From contig JAFFJZ010000003.1 of the NCBI GenBank assembly GCA_018340375.1, positions 21,452,001-21,516,000 of the forward strand: a DNA stretch of 64,000 nucleotides, given 5' to 3'. Both the position numbers and the translations under genes were made by a program. Positions 39,196 through 50,601 of the stretch are shown in pieces. The stretch comes from Gonatopus flavifemur (taxonomy: Eukaryota; Arthropoda; Insecta; Hymenoptera; Dryinidae). Within the stretch, counting starts at the first letter, position 1. Every line of letters begins with the position of its first letter. Under the pieces are notes generated by a model, which saw only the letters and a program-made list of their open reading frames with translations, searched no databases and was not told the origin of the DNA.

Positions 39196-39598
39196 GCGTT
39201 TTACTCGTGTATCTTGTTGTCAACATTTTGAAGGCGAAAATAAAATTTCCTACTGGTCTCCGTGGTGAGAAAATCAACAAGTCATGCGATGCATGCAACA
39301 GGAATTCCATTGATAATTTTTATCTTACAGCTCCAATGTAAATTCAGTTTATGTTGATATGTATTGATAAAGCTCATTTTCTCGATTCTCGTCATTGCAA
39401 AGTTGCGCAAAGGACTCGTTTGATCAACATTATGTTCTCCTTATAATCATTCGACGTTGGAATATTAAATTAAAAAGATATATCACTGACATTTTTAGTA
39501 GGATGCGATATGAAAACTTACCAGTGGCGCAAGACTGACCCAACCTTAATGAACATTGGCAGAGCCTCACGAGATAGCTTGACTAAAGTTTGAAATAA

Positions 39599-39768
39599 TA
39601 TACTGTAAGAAAAGTGGTGCTAAAATGGTGTCAAATTTAACACAGGATTAACACCACGCGAATTCTATAGGAGCACACACCAAACGGTGTTAAAATGACA
39701 CAATGTGTTGTTAAAAAAACACTATTGAGTGTGAATTTTTGCCAACACCGCCAATCTTTCACAGTGTA
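39599..39768. mobile_element. TA-flanked MITE with GGTGTTAA/TTAACACC words
   Basis: Left TA-TACTGTAAGAAAAGTGGT, right CTTTCACAGTG-TA. The interior alternates GGTGTTAAA, TTAACAC and TAACACCA. The left end seems to have a C-to-T change in the CAC. Confidence 0.65.
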
Positions 39769-40033
39769 GTATTATTCCAACAATCAACGCGCTTCAATTC
39801 TGATGTCTGAAACAATAATGATGAAAAACGCCAACACTGGCACAAGCTTGATTTAATGATATTGCAACATTGGTTGTTGGATAAAAGGAAACCATTGTCA
39901 AATCAAGCGAATCAAAATGCTATCATGAACTCACTCCAATGCTGTTCTAACACTAATTTCTTACGCTTAGCTGCCATGCTTGACCCAATGTTGACGGACT
40001 CGCTAAATTTGTACATTTCTGTCTCTACCCAAG

Positions 40034-40243
40034 TACACGAAGAGAAATTTATAGTTAAATTTACTATGGGAATATTGCGGCCCAGGAACAAACTGAATTT
40101 CCAGTGGAATTCACTGTAAAACATTGTAAATTTGATAAGGCTTCTATTGTCTCATCATAGTAAATTTCATTGTAAGTTCAGTTACAATGTTCCTCGCTTA
40201 CAAAGCGCCATAGTGAATTCAACTCTAAATTTGTCTCCGTGTA
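40034..40243. mobile_element. TA-flanked MITE, CACGAAGAGAAATTTA ends
   Basis: TA-CACGAAGAGAAATTTATAG and CTAAATTTGTCTCCGTG-TA. The interior has TAAATTTACTAT and ATAGTAAATTT as inverse copies, so it is partly foldback. A half copy lies at 35641. Confidence 0.75.
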
Positions 40244-41561
40244 TAAGATTAGAAATGCTAAAAAGGTTCTTGGAAGTTCTAAGAATGTTCTAATGATCAT
40301 TCTCAGAATCTTCGAATAAGACTGTTTCGGATAAGTATGTTCTATGCATATTCTTTGAATCCTTTTTCAGATTTATTCGAACCAGTCTCATCTGCACATT
40401 CTATGCATTATCACAGCACAACCGCAGAATGTTTGAAAAGTTTCTTGTGCTACTTGGGTAGTACGTTCTGTAAAGTTTACATAATAAGAACACTTCTTTT
40501 ACATCCAAAACATGTTTCCCAACGCTTTTGTTCGGAACCCATGCTGTAACTTGATTGATCGTGCATACATGAATAGATTATAAGCTTGACGGTACAGAAC
40601 ATCAACTTCCAATTTACATAGGAAAGAGAAATCAAATCTTGCGTCGAGTTAACGAAACATTCTATTAGATCAATCACCGCAAGAATTCAAGTTGTGCATA
40701 AAAATAAAACAAAAATCATGAAATTAAGCCTTCTCTTCAACCACCGTATATTTCATGTACCATAATTAATAATTGTGAGTAAATTCATACACTGTGAAAA
40801 ATTTCTTGAAATTCCATTCATTTTTCGAGTACATTTGTAAACGAACTGTTCAATTCTCGGTGATTGAATCTTCAATTTTGTATATATTATATTATCACTT
40901 ATAATAGCACATTTCATTTATTAATTGAATTTTCATTCAATTGTTATTGAAATTTCAAGAACTCTGTCAATCACGTGAGTGGAAATTGCTTCCATCACAC
41001 GTGATTGGAGCTTCATGCAGGAATTTTTAACAGTATCATGGATCGAAAAATTGATATTCTTTGTAGAAATTTGCATGACGAGCCAAGAACAATGTGCACG
41101 TTTTTGACAAGTAAAATAATATTTAATACTGTAACTACACCCGCATTGTATATAGAAAGACAATTTACTTTGAAGGCCACAAAGTCCATTACTGGGGCGG
41201 AACGTGCCAAGCGAAATATAATGACTTTCTCTAGCTACTTGGAGTTTAGCTCTATTCAATTTGTCGCACGGTTTATACGGCACAGGCTCTCGTAGAATTG
41301 CATCATCAAATGGTTCTTGGCCTGGCTGGCTGACTCATTCCATCTCAGGGTAGGATAGTCTGCCTCCAGCAAAGGTTATGTCTCAAGCTCAGTAGGTCAT
41401 CGTATTTTTTTGTGTTTATACAATTATTCGTGTGTATATACATTCGAAATTAAACCAGAATCAATTATAAAACAAACACGATAAAAATTGAAACTGACAT
41501 TCAACCTAAATATTAGCTGATTTTCAGATGCAGCCAAAACTAGCCCTGTTTCAATTGAAAG

Positions 41562-42113
41562 TACACTGTACAAAATAATCGGAATTTTCCTGTGTATATC
41601 AACCGGAAAATTCCAATCACTGATTAGGAAATCAACTTTCGGTACATTTATTTGAAAATTCCAAACTTTATGGGATTTTTCCCAACATTTCACAGTAAAT
41701 TTCCGGACAAGTTGGGGAAATTTCTAACGCATGTATGTGTTAATTACTTTACATGAATATATAGGAATTTTTCGATAAAATTTTTTACCGATCGAACCTT
41801 GCACTAACATTGCATCGATGTTGATGCGATCTTGAAAGTACCTGTTTTGTATTTAATCCAATCCAAACTCTAGTAGGTTCATATTGAAATAGGAACCTAG
41901 TTGATTCAACTAACGTCCAGTCAGTCCAAATAAATCCGGATATAAAATTTTCTCAGTGTATATTCTAATAAAACAGTAATTGGAAGATTCCAATAATTGG
42001 ATGAGAAATCAATTTTCGATACGAGTGTATGAAATTTCCCATAAATTTCTCTAAAAATTCTAAATTTCATATAAATTTATAAGTATTTCCCCATAGGCAT
42101 TTTTCACAGTGCA
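41562..42113. repeat. pair of related CACTGT-class MITE pieces
   Basis: 41562-41701 starts TA-CACTGTACAAAATAATCG. About 41957-42113 ends CATTTTTCACAGTG. Both contain AATTCCAAT or TTCCAATAATTGG followed by AGGAAATCAACTTTCGGTAC-like sequence. It may be one element broken by an insertion, or two copies. Confidence 0.45.
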
Positions 42114-42790
42114 TGCAAGTTGCACTTATTATCGTTTGATACCATTCTGAATCATAATTAAAAAGTACTCGACTGCAACATGTCCGTGCCAAGTGCCGAT
42201 GTTATCAACGCTCCAACATGTAACAGCTCGTAAAGAAAAATAAATGATATATGATTATGTGGATAGCATACACGTTATATCAACTTTTACAACCCAATGA
42301 AAATCCATTAAACACCGTTGAACCTGAACTCATATCGCGGGGAAGATTTCATTCGACCAATTCTTTTTTTAGTCTATAAGCTGTTCCGAGACAATGAATT
42401 TCATTTGGATTCTAAAAATTTCTAATTGATGACAGTCATCATGTATCGATACAAAATGCAATCGGTAAATCACGGAGTTTGTCAATTGTTTTTCGTCACT
42501 AGTTCATTTTTATGTACGTTTTGTCTTGCACTTTCTACGAAGATGTAAATATCTTAACAAATAAATTCACCTGAGTGAGTCTGCACTCTATTTGGACTGC
42601 ATGATAAAAAATCTCACATCACTTTTTCTGAGAAGAAATGAATCCCGTGTGCAAATTTTTCTTGGCTCAGACTCGGGCCAGGTTTATAAGCCCTGTTTGA
42701 AAAGTGCTTCCTGAATTTAAATATTCGAGGAATATACTGGCAACGCCAACTGGAGCCCTCATGGGCCTTAGGTATTTTTGGGCAACTCTT

Positions 42791-42976
42791 GCACAGTGAA
42801 AAGTAAAACTCACTTCCAACCTTAATATCGGCTCATTTTAAGATGAAGCCAAAACTAGCCCTATTTCAGCCGAAAGTGAGCATCCAATACAAATGACGAC
42901 ACGATGGAAAAGACCGAATTCCAGTCAAGTTTTCAAGTAAGATGCAGCCACTCTCAGTCAGACTTTTTACAGTGTG
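42791..42976. mobile_element. CAGCCAAAACTAGCC-family MITE
   Basis: Left GCACAGTGAAAAGTAAAAC, inverse right CACTGTAAAAAGTCTGAC. The interior has AAGATGAAGCCAAAACTAGC and AAGTTTTCAAGTAAGATGCA. Partial copies occur at 33341-33600, 41480-41560 and, inverted, 38090-38250. Confidence 0.6.
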
Positions 42977-43241
42977 TATTGGGTGCCTAGAATTTTTATA
43001 CCCCTACGAGACCAGGACGTACTTTAGGATGTCTAGGATTGATTTCTACACAGGATATTGGAAAGATAAATTAATTCAATCTGTTTTCGAAAGATGGCTC
43101 CAACTGTTATCGAATGTTTCATACCCTCGTTAAAGGGATCCATTCATGCCAATTAAACGTGCAGAATGAAAGGGTTCCTCCAATCAGGTCAGTGACAGCT
43201 GATTTCGGTGATATCAGAGAAAGACATCTGTTAATAATATT

Positions 43242-43615
43242 TACACGGAGAAAAAGGAATTCGCTGTGGCAGCGAAACATACTTTTGCTGGATTCCTTTT
43301 GCCAGAGCAGCAAATTTTTTGCTGTGACAGCAATCTATTTGCTGTTCCAGCAATCTTGTTAGTTGCGACAGCGAATTTTTAGCTGTGGCAGCAAAAAATG
43401 TTTGCATCCCCAGCAAAATTTGTTTGCTATTCTGTATATAATACTGAAAATTTGCTGGCGGAGCAAACATTCTTTGCTGCCACAGCTAAAAAATTGCTGT
43501 CGTAGCTAACACGATTGCTGTTATAGCAAATTTTTAGCTAGGTCAGCAAAAAATTTTGCTATTCTATATATAATACCTCGATTTGCTGTGTCAGCAAATT
43601 TTTTCTCTCCGTGTA
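43242..43615. mobile_element. GCTG-family MITE, copy 1
   Basis: TA-CACGGAGAAAAAGGAATTCG and TTTTTTCTCTCCGTG-TA. The interior is an array of TTGCTG..CAGCAA micro-palindromes and two copies of TTGCTATTCTRTATATAATA. Copy 2 at 54020-54332 is the same element lacking about 60 bp of the array. Confidence 0.85.
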
Positions 43616-43750
43616 GTTGATATTGCTTGGAATTTTAAACGGAAAATCTCCTTTTTTGCTGTATTGAATATGTCAAATTGTGTGTTGATTAACCTAGAAG
43701 CATTTGCGGGTGGTTAGTTGTCTGTTTTAATTGAAAGGAAAGAGCAGCTG

Positions 43751-44030
43751 TCCACGGAAAGACTGGGTCTATAAATATTCAGAAAAACGACTATCAATTT
43801 AGGGAGAACGAGGATTGCTGAACAATATTCGTTGTGAGTCCAATGAAAATTCGTAGTCGATGTATCAACAATTGATAGTTTCACTGTGAAAAATACCAAT
43901 GAAACTATCAACTATTAATATTTTGACTACGAATTTTTGGTAGATTCACTGCGAATATTTTTCAACGATCCTCTTTTTCCCTAAATTGACAATTCTTTGT
44001 AATTATCAATAGACCCGGTTTTTCCGTGTA
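43751..44030. mobile_element. full foldback MITE, 276-bp body
   Basis: CACGGAAAGACTGGGTCTAT at left; inverse right end CACGGAAAAACCGGGTCTAT followed by TA. The arms run inward through CTATCAATTTAGGGA, GAGGAT, CACTGCGAATATT or its partner, ACGAATTTT and TGATAGTTTCA, meeting near 43893. The left flank TC may be a mutated TA. Confidence 0.85.
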
Positions 44031-44355
44031 GCGTATCGAATGCTGATAGAAGTCAATGATAACAAAAGTGTGGAAGATTCAATACAAAAATGTTTGTGTT
44101 AATTGCTTCCAAACTTTTGTATTAAAATCAATACAAATATTTTTTACAGCGCAGCAAATGGTTTCGACGTTTCAAGAAAGGTGATTGCAGCGTTGAAGAC
44201 AAATCTCGCTCTGAACGCCAAAGAATTGGAGGTAGTCGATGAAAATCCGAGTCGCAAGAGCAGCTTGCAGACTCATGGTGACTTATACAACTAGCAATTT
44301 TCGTCAGATTAAAATCCGTGGGAATGATTCCCAATCAAGACGATTGAATGCGTTA

Positions 44356-44849
44356 TGCACGGAGAAAAATGCAGCTCGAAAGCATAGTAATCTTCAATAG
44401 AAAATTGGAGAATATTTCTTAAAATCTAAGAATTTTTCTTAAGTTCGTAATAAACATAAAACGGTCCAGATTTCTCTTGAATATTGCTCGAAAAACAATG
44501 AAAAATTATCAATACTTAACAAATCGTAAAAACCAAATATGAAGTTTCCAAAAGTCGCGAATGAAATTTTACAAAGTGAATAACAAAATTCTGTAATTTG
44601 GAAATAAGATTCCAAAATTTTGTTATTTACTTTGTAAAATTTCATGCGCGACTTTTGGAAACTTCATATTTGTTTTCATGATTTGTTAAGTATTGATAAT
44701 TTTTCATTGTTTTTCGACCAATATTCAAGAGAAATCTGAACCGTTTTATATTTATTACGAACTTAAGAAAAATTCTTAGATTTTAAGAAATATTCTCCAA
44801 TTTTCTATTGAAGATTACTACCCTTTCGAGCTGTATTTTTCTCCGTGTG
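44356..44849. mobile_element. 490-bp near-perfect inverted repeat (foldback MITE)
   Basis: Begins CACGGAGAAAAATGCAGCTC and ends with the inverse of CACGGAGAAAAATACAGCTC, flanked by TG on both sides. The arms of about 240 bp differ at roughly a dozen positions by eye (about 95 percent identity), with a centre near 44600. It encodes nothing. TGAATGC occurs just outside both ends, which may be chance. Confidence 0.9.
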
Positions 44850-45610
44850 AATGCAAAGCCTCAATGATTTCAAATTCCAACGAAGAATGAAGCCTGAATT
44901 TAATTACTTGATGTTGAATCAAAGACACGAATATCAAGATTTCGGAATAACCGTAGGTGTTTTGTCATTTCAACAAAGAGATTTTGTTGGCATGCGATCA
45001 ACAAAACTCTCTAGGAAATGCATCTAAAATTTGGTTCAGTTTACAGAAGTTTCGTTATCATGACAAAATATGTTTTAATTACAGTAACAAAATTACATAA
45101 TTGATGACATTTTCAGAACATCTTTTTCAGTGTACAATAAAAAAAAAAGAATCGAGTGGATTTATTGAAAATTTGCAGAGCTAATCACTTAGCGAAGCTA
45201 TTGGCTGGCATCAATAATCAAACCCATCTCAGAACGGAATTTTTACTGTATATCTTTTTTCGTTTGTTGATAGACGATTTCATCATTTTTTTCTCTCATT
45301 TGCTATTCTGTTATCTTAAGTCTGTATGCAATGTGTAATATACATTCAAAAAAAAGGAACTAAGTATGTAAAGTTGAAAGCCTAAGTGAATACATCAACA
45401 AGGTGTGGCAAATTGTTCCATCTACCATTGTCATAATCAAATTGTGGGTAATATGAATCCATTCATCGTTCACCTCATTTAATTTTCAATACTTTCAATT
45501 TCTCTCTTGAATAATTTGAAATTCTGATTGTGGAACAATAATTTTATGGTGCTGCAAAATCTCGTCGATGCGGATTTAGAATTTTGCCATAAAATTTATT
45601 TTTTGGTCTC

Positions 45611-45923
45611 TGCACGAAAGAAGAAGAAGAAATACTAGCTGTGGTAGCTACTCAATTTTTCAGCGCCCTTTTTCACTGTTGTAGCTAAAATGATTGCAGC
45701 TGTAGCTATTTTTCAGCTACCGCAGTAGGAAATCGTAGCTGTAACTGCACCAATTTTGTGGTTGATATTTGGATAGCCAAATAATTTAGTTGTTGAATTT
45801 TCGTTGCGACAGCTACATTTCTTGCTGTTACCGCTAAGTGAGTGGCTGTGGTAGCTAAAAAATAGCTCTCGTAGCTAATTTTTAGCTATCCAAATAATAC
45901 CTAATTATTTTCTTTCCTGTGTC
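45611..45923. mobile_element. AGCTA-family MITE, copy 2
   Basis: Ends CACGAAAGAAGAAGAAG and TTATTTTCTTTCCTGTG, flanked by TG and TC where copy 1 has TA. The interior matches copy 1 at 38261 closely, including CAATAATTTAG-like and GTTGATATTTGGA segments. Confidence 0.7.
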
Positions 45924-46768
45924 TTCAGCTGCAGTTGAGAACATTTTTCGAGGCATTAATGATAATTACAAATATGTCTGAATCACTGGGAAAATAATTT
46001 CCTGGTAAGTTTGCATCTATGAATATTTTTTTATACCGATCAACCCCTACTCCCATCACAACCGCACTGGAATATCACAGTAATGGATTAATTTTCACCA
46101 ATTATTCTCTATAATTTGAGGAAAAAATGCGAAATTAAATAGTATAGTTCACGAGAGCCTGAAGCGTAATTTCTACAGGGATATCTGTGATTGTGATTAG
46201 ATCTTCTGAAGGATATCAGGCTTTCTTCTGTTTCTTCAAAATATGATAATAATGAGGATAAATATCACTGTTCCTCAACTTCGCTCCCAGTTTTGTTTGC
46301 ATGTACTGTGTTCTGGTAATTTTATTCTCAATAAAATACAACAGACCTTATTCTCTTGTATATAGAATCAGCTTTGGGATTGGATATTTACAAACTTTTT
46401 TATTCTTACAGCTGCACCAGAGCTTTTAATAATTCCGTTTAAAATGTTCGCTGCATCTCTCTTTCCAGAACCCCGTGAAGCAATTTGCGTTGCGAAAACG
46501 AGTTCATCATGACTATGCTTTAGGCTATTGGTTTTACATATTTCTCTTCGATTTCATCCCCAACTCAGCAAATAATTAACGAAGTCAACCGCAACTAGTT
46601 GAAAATGTAGAATTTTGAAATTTCAGACCTGAATTAAGTTGTTCATGGTTGAAATGATTGCATACTTTGTCTGGGAATGTTAATATTTTTTTAAGCCAAT
46701 CCCCGTATCTTTTGATAACTCTTCATTCGTCCCTAATAAAAATGAATCATATATGAACATACAAAAAT

Positions 46769-48043
46769 TACACTACTGTGGCCAAAAAGTAAGGTGACAT
46801 TTGAATTTAAACTCTGTGCGCAAATGTATTTGGGAAATTTCTCTTATTTTTAGGTTGGTAAGACTGTCTTTGATATCCGTGCCAAAGGTCACATCAAAAT
46901 ATTCATTAGTGTTTGAGATACGCTTCGTTTTCTACGCTGCTGAAAGTGAATTTTTCGATTTTCATAATATCTGCAAAGAATTGAGCAAAGAATTTGTATT
47001 AAATTTTGTTTGTGGAATGAATTTTCTGCTACTGATTTGTTGAGGATCATGCAGAAAGCCTTTGGTGATGGGGCTATGTCGAAAAAAAATGTTTACAAGT
47101 GGTATAAAGAGTTTCAAAAAGGTCGAGAACGTGTCCAAGACGAAAAGCGTCCCGGTCGACCATCAACTCCAACTGACGAAAAATTCACGTCCAAAAAATC
47201 AGAGATTTGGTGCTCGTAAATCGTCGATTAACAATTAGAGATCTTGCTGATGATGTTGGCATTTTAAAAGGATCAGTCAATACCATTTTGGAGGATGTTT
47301 TGGGCCTCAGACGCGTCAAATCTCGATTGGTACCGAAAACACTGAATTTCCTGGAAAAACATCGTCACGTTGGAGAGTGTAAACAATGATTTCAGACCAT
47401 CAGGACAAGATGAAACGCATTATTACTGGAGATAAGACGTGGATTGATGCTTAGGACCCACAAACAACCAACCAATCATGTGAATATCGCGCCAAAGGTG
47501 AGGCAAAACCAAAAAACCGCGCCGAAGTCGCTCAAAAATCAACGTTACTTTGACTGCTTTCTTCGATTATCGTGGTGTTGTGCATTTTGAGTTCCTTCCA
47601 CCGGAAATCAAACTACCAACAAAGAATATTATTTGAGCGTTATGCGTGGTTTACGTGAAGCTATTCGCTTAAAGAGAACGGAATTGTAGCGAGACAAGTC
47701 ATGGTTTTCGCCCCACGACAATGCCCCGGCTCATACTGCATTGATTCTTCGTGACTATTTTGCAAAAAACCTCGATCCATATCATTCCACGATCACTTTA
47801 TTCACCTGATTTGGCACTTCTGGCTATTCAACAAACTCAAAAGACCGTTCCGGGGACCACCGTTTTGAGTCGATAGAGGAGATCCAAGCCGAATCGAAGA
47901 GAGAGCTGAAGGCCATCCCGGAAACTCACTTGTATCTGAGTGCATTGTATCCGGGGAGGGGGGATTACTTTGAAGGCGATGAAATGAATAAAGATTTTTG
48001 AAAATGAATGCCATGTCACATTTTTTGGACACAATAGTACCTA
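46769..48043 (+). mobile_element. mariner element, about 1.27 kb, decayed
   Basis: Inverted ends ACTACTGTGGCCAAAAAGTA and (inverse) ACTATTGTGTCCAAAAAATG lie next to TA dinucleotides. The length is that of a full mariner (about 1.3 kb). A broken transposase gene fills the inside on the plus strand. Nothing suggests it is active. Confidence 0.88.
46960..48000 (+). pseudogene. mariner transposase pseudogene
   Basis: A cut-and-paste DDE/D transposase in several frames. The N-terminal helix-turn-helix region is open at about 46965-47219 (EQRICIKFC, ATDLLRIMQKAFG, YKWYKEFQKGRERV, RPGRPSTPTDE). A frameshift near 47205 leads to the second DNA-binding segment (NRRLTIRDLADDVGI, GLRRVKSRLVPKTLNFLEK). 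The catalytic-core start ITGDKTWID is seen near 47430, where the family has ITGDETWV. The later PHDNAPAH-type block survives as DNA near 47710 but is out of frame and preceded by stops. Several frameshifts and stop codons show it cannot make a working protein. The assignment to mariner is certain; the subfamily was not determined. Confidence 0.92.
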
Positions 48044-48575
48044 CATTCAAAAAGTTCCGACTAAATCCAATATGATAAATACAGACCCTGTGGGCACATC
48101 ATAGAATTCCAATCAGAAATTAAAAATGAATTTTAAGACAATACCCTACAAAGAAGCAGTTGAATGGATTTGTAAATGATTGAGCTGTTTTTTATACACT
48201 TCTTGATATTTGAGATCAAATATATTATTATATAGTAAGATATTTTGTGCTGTTACTCATGACACAACAAATCTTCGAAAACCCGACCATCTTCATCCAT
48301 CACTTGCCCTATGAATTTTGCAAAATTCATTACAAATTGTCATCAAAGTCAGTTCCAACGTATAGTGGCAAGAATTATTAGGCACTTGGTGAAAACATCG
48401 AAAACTCGATCGAAAGTTATTCTTGAATTAATCGCTATGTACATAACTGATTACACTTGTTGAATAGAAATTTCCAAATTCTACGATCAAAACTTTCATG
48501 AGGGTTTAAGGAGTTTATAGTGAATTCCCTTACGTGTTTCATGGTGTTGGAGAAAGTCGCATGCGCTACCCGGTT

Positions 48576-48583
48576 TATTTATA
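48576..48583 (-). promoter_or_regulatory. possible TATA box
   Basis: The minus strand reads CTATAAATAAACCGGG, a TATA-like box with GC-rich flanks in a non-repetitive region. About 45 bases downstream comes ACACCATGAAACAC followed by GTAAGG. It could start a minus-strand transcript, but single TATA matches are common in AT-rich DNA. Confidence 0.15.
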
Positions 48584-49395
48584 GTAGCCATTTTGCGGCT
48601 AAGGTTCTTCGCCATGTTCCTTTTATGACCACCCTCGAAGGACTCCCTAGATATATCTCGCGTGTAAATACCCCCACAACTCCGACTCCTTCTTACGGTT
48701 TTCTTCTGCTATTGTTGGTCGGTTTTCTCAACATCTGCTGTTTTCGAGAGAAAAAACTTGTTTCTCGTTCTCGTCGAGGTATCGTTAAACGACAAAAAAA
48801 TATGACAATATTTTCATCGGATTGAATCATGCTTTATCATACATTATCATACATTCCCTGACTGATTCGAGATTTATCCTTCGTGTATTCAATGTCAGAG
48901 GATTTTTAAATTACATTCTCTAAGGATTGACAATAAAAGTTTCGACTTTATCAAACTGAACGATCGATTGATGAAAAACTGTTGGATATTCTTAAGAAAG
49001 TCATTATTCACGCACGCAAGTGTTTTATTGGATTTCGCATTACACGGTGAATAGATTTCAAAGTAAAATGCAATTGAGAGAAGTCCATGATGATAATTAT
49101 GACAGCCATGAGGGAAAAGTTCAGTGTACATAAATACTGTTACATTGCTCGTCGAGGAGAGATACAGAAAAGAGAAGGAAGGCAAAGAAAGATAGGAAGG
49201 AAGGGAAAAAAGAAACACCATAGCGTATACGAAGAACGCGAACCAAGTTGGTAGATACAGCCGAGGGGTAATTTTATAGAGCGAAATGTGTTTTCTACGA
49301 ATCCGTTTAGAGCTGTTTAACCGTCTGCTTCAATTACGTTTGCCGGTGTATTGGCATCGTTTCAAAATATATACCTGCTGTTATGCATGTGCTAT

Positions 49396-49413
49396 GATAT
49401 ATATATATATATA
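49396..49413. repeat. (TA)n microsatellite
   Basis: Uninterrupted TA run of about 18 bp. A similar run lies at 51076-51092. Confidence 0.8.
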
Positions 49414-50478
49414 CATCAAACATACGAATATAATATGTTGAGCATAGCCTTCTTAAACCGCACATTATTATGCGTGTGTGTACATATATATACATATATA
49501 TGAAGTTGAAAGGCATTTTACACATTTCTCAAAGCATTTTCTTGTGTGACCAGAGTTGTATTACGAATTGCTTCTTATAATCTCCACTTAGCCTCATTGG
49601 ATCACATGTACTTTTTACCTTAAAAAAAAACAATTCGACGCCAACGAAACCGTCCTACTTATCTAAATCAATGACATAAAATGCGCATTTTGATACGAAA
49701 TTAGTATTCGACATAAATGTCAATCTTCTTCATTTGATCGATTCGTTGAGTCAGAGAATAATTCAGGGTACTTTGTGATAATCCTCGTGACATACAACTT
49801 CGACGATAGGTATAGTATATCATCTATGGAAAATGAAAAATATGGATTCGAATACGGAGAATATATATATCGTAACCGTAGAAGGCTAGATCTCTCGAAC
49901 TTGGAATGACAATTTCATCATCGTACTATTCGAATGCCGCGGATAGAAAATTTGTCTTGGACGAAGATCGTTGGTTATGAATAATCGTGTGCTCATTATA
50001 ACCATAAAACTGGTAATTTGAAATGGAAAAATATAAAGAGCTCTTACATACTTCAATTAAACTTTCGTGAAATCATAGCTACGGATATACGTGTACTTGT
50101 ACACGCAGAGCACAAAAGGAAACTGCAACCATGTTGTTATGGCGTAATGGGAGTGGTGTTTTGTTAGTACTTAAACTGGGAAAATGAAAACTAAACGTTT
50201 CGAGGAATCTAATTTGAAAATTATTTGTCGTAAAAGTTTCAAGTATGGTTCGTTTGAATGTTTAGATTTCAGGTTTAACGAACGGAATGTTTCTCTCCTT
50301 CGACAAAATTGGATACATTCCGCGCTTGGCAGCGTTTATTCGATGTATAATGTGAGAATGATTGAGAGATAAGAAGATGGTCTCATTAAAACGTTCATTC
50401 CATCGTTCAATATGAAACAGAAAAGTTTTGGAAAATGCCATAAAAATGATTGCTTGTTTTTTCTTCTTTTTCTTACAG

Positions 50479-50601
50479 TTCTAGTGAAGATGTACAAGAT
50501 ACTTCCGGAGAAGAGCACCGATCGTTTCTCAAACTCCATAACTCGATATAAACCCACCCTTCGACCCAGCGTGTACCAGGCAACCACCAACCAGAAGAAA
50601 A
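50479..50601 (+). CDS. possible orphan internal exon, function unknown
   Basis: A long pyrimidine tract ending TTTTTCTTACAG precedes an open segment that starts near 50479. It ends at a GTAAGG donor (50602) or an overlapping GTGAGG donor (50607). Read with two leading bases, it gives a 40-residue segment including KMYKILPEKSTDRFSNSITR and YKPTLRPSVYQATTNQKK, which is less biased to AT codons than the surrounding DNA. I recognise no family. No partner exon was identified on either side. It may be a true exon of an unrecognised plus-strand gene, part of a non-coding RNA, or chance. Confidence 0.22.

Larger units (their letters stand above)
48044..50478. other. intergenic DNA
   Basis: No gene recognised. 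48520-48800 is GC-richer and apparently unique. The open frame there (48520-48825 plus) has no recognised domain. Confidence 0.35.

Noticed and set aside
43231..43470. Frames across the GCTG-array MITE, also 53869-54226
   Set aside because: Repeated in both copies because the element itself is repeated; rich in Gln/Ser/Leu from the array.
49396..49413. TATA promoter at the TA run
   Set aside because: Simple microsatellite with no downstream exon.
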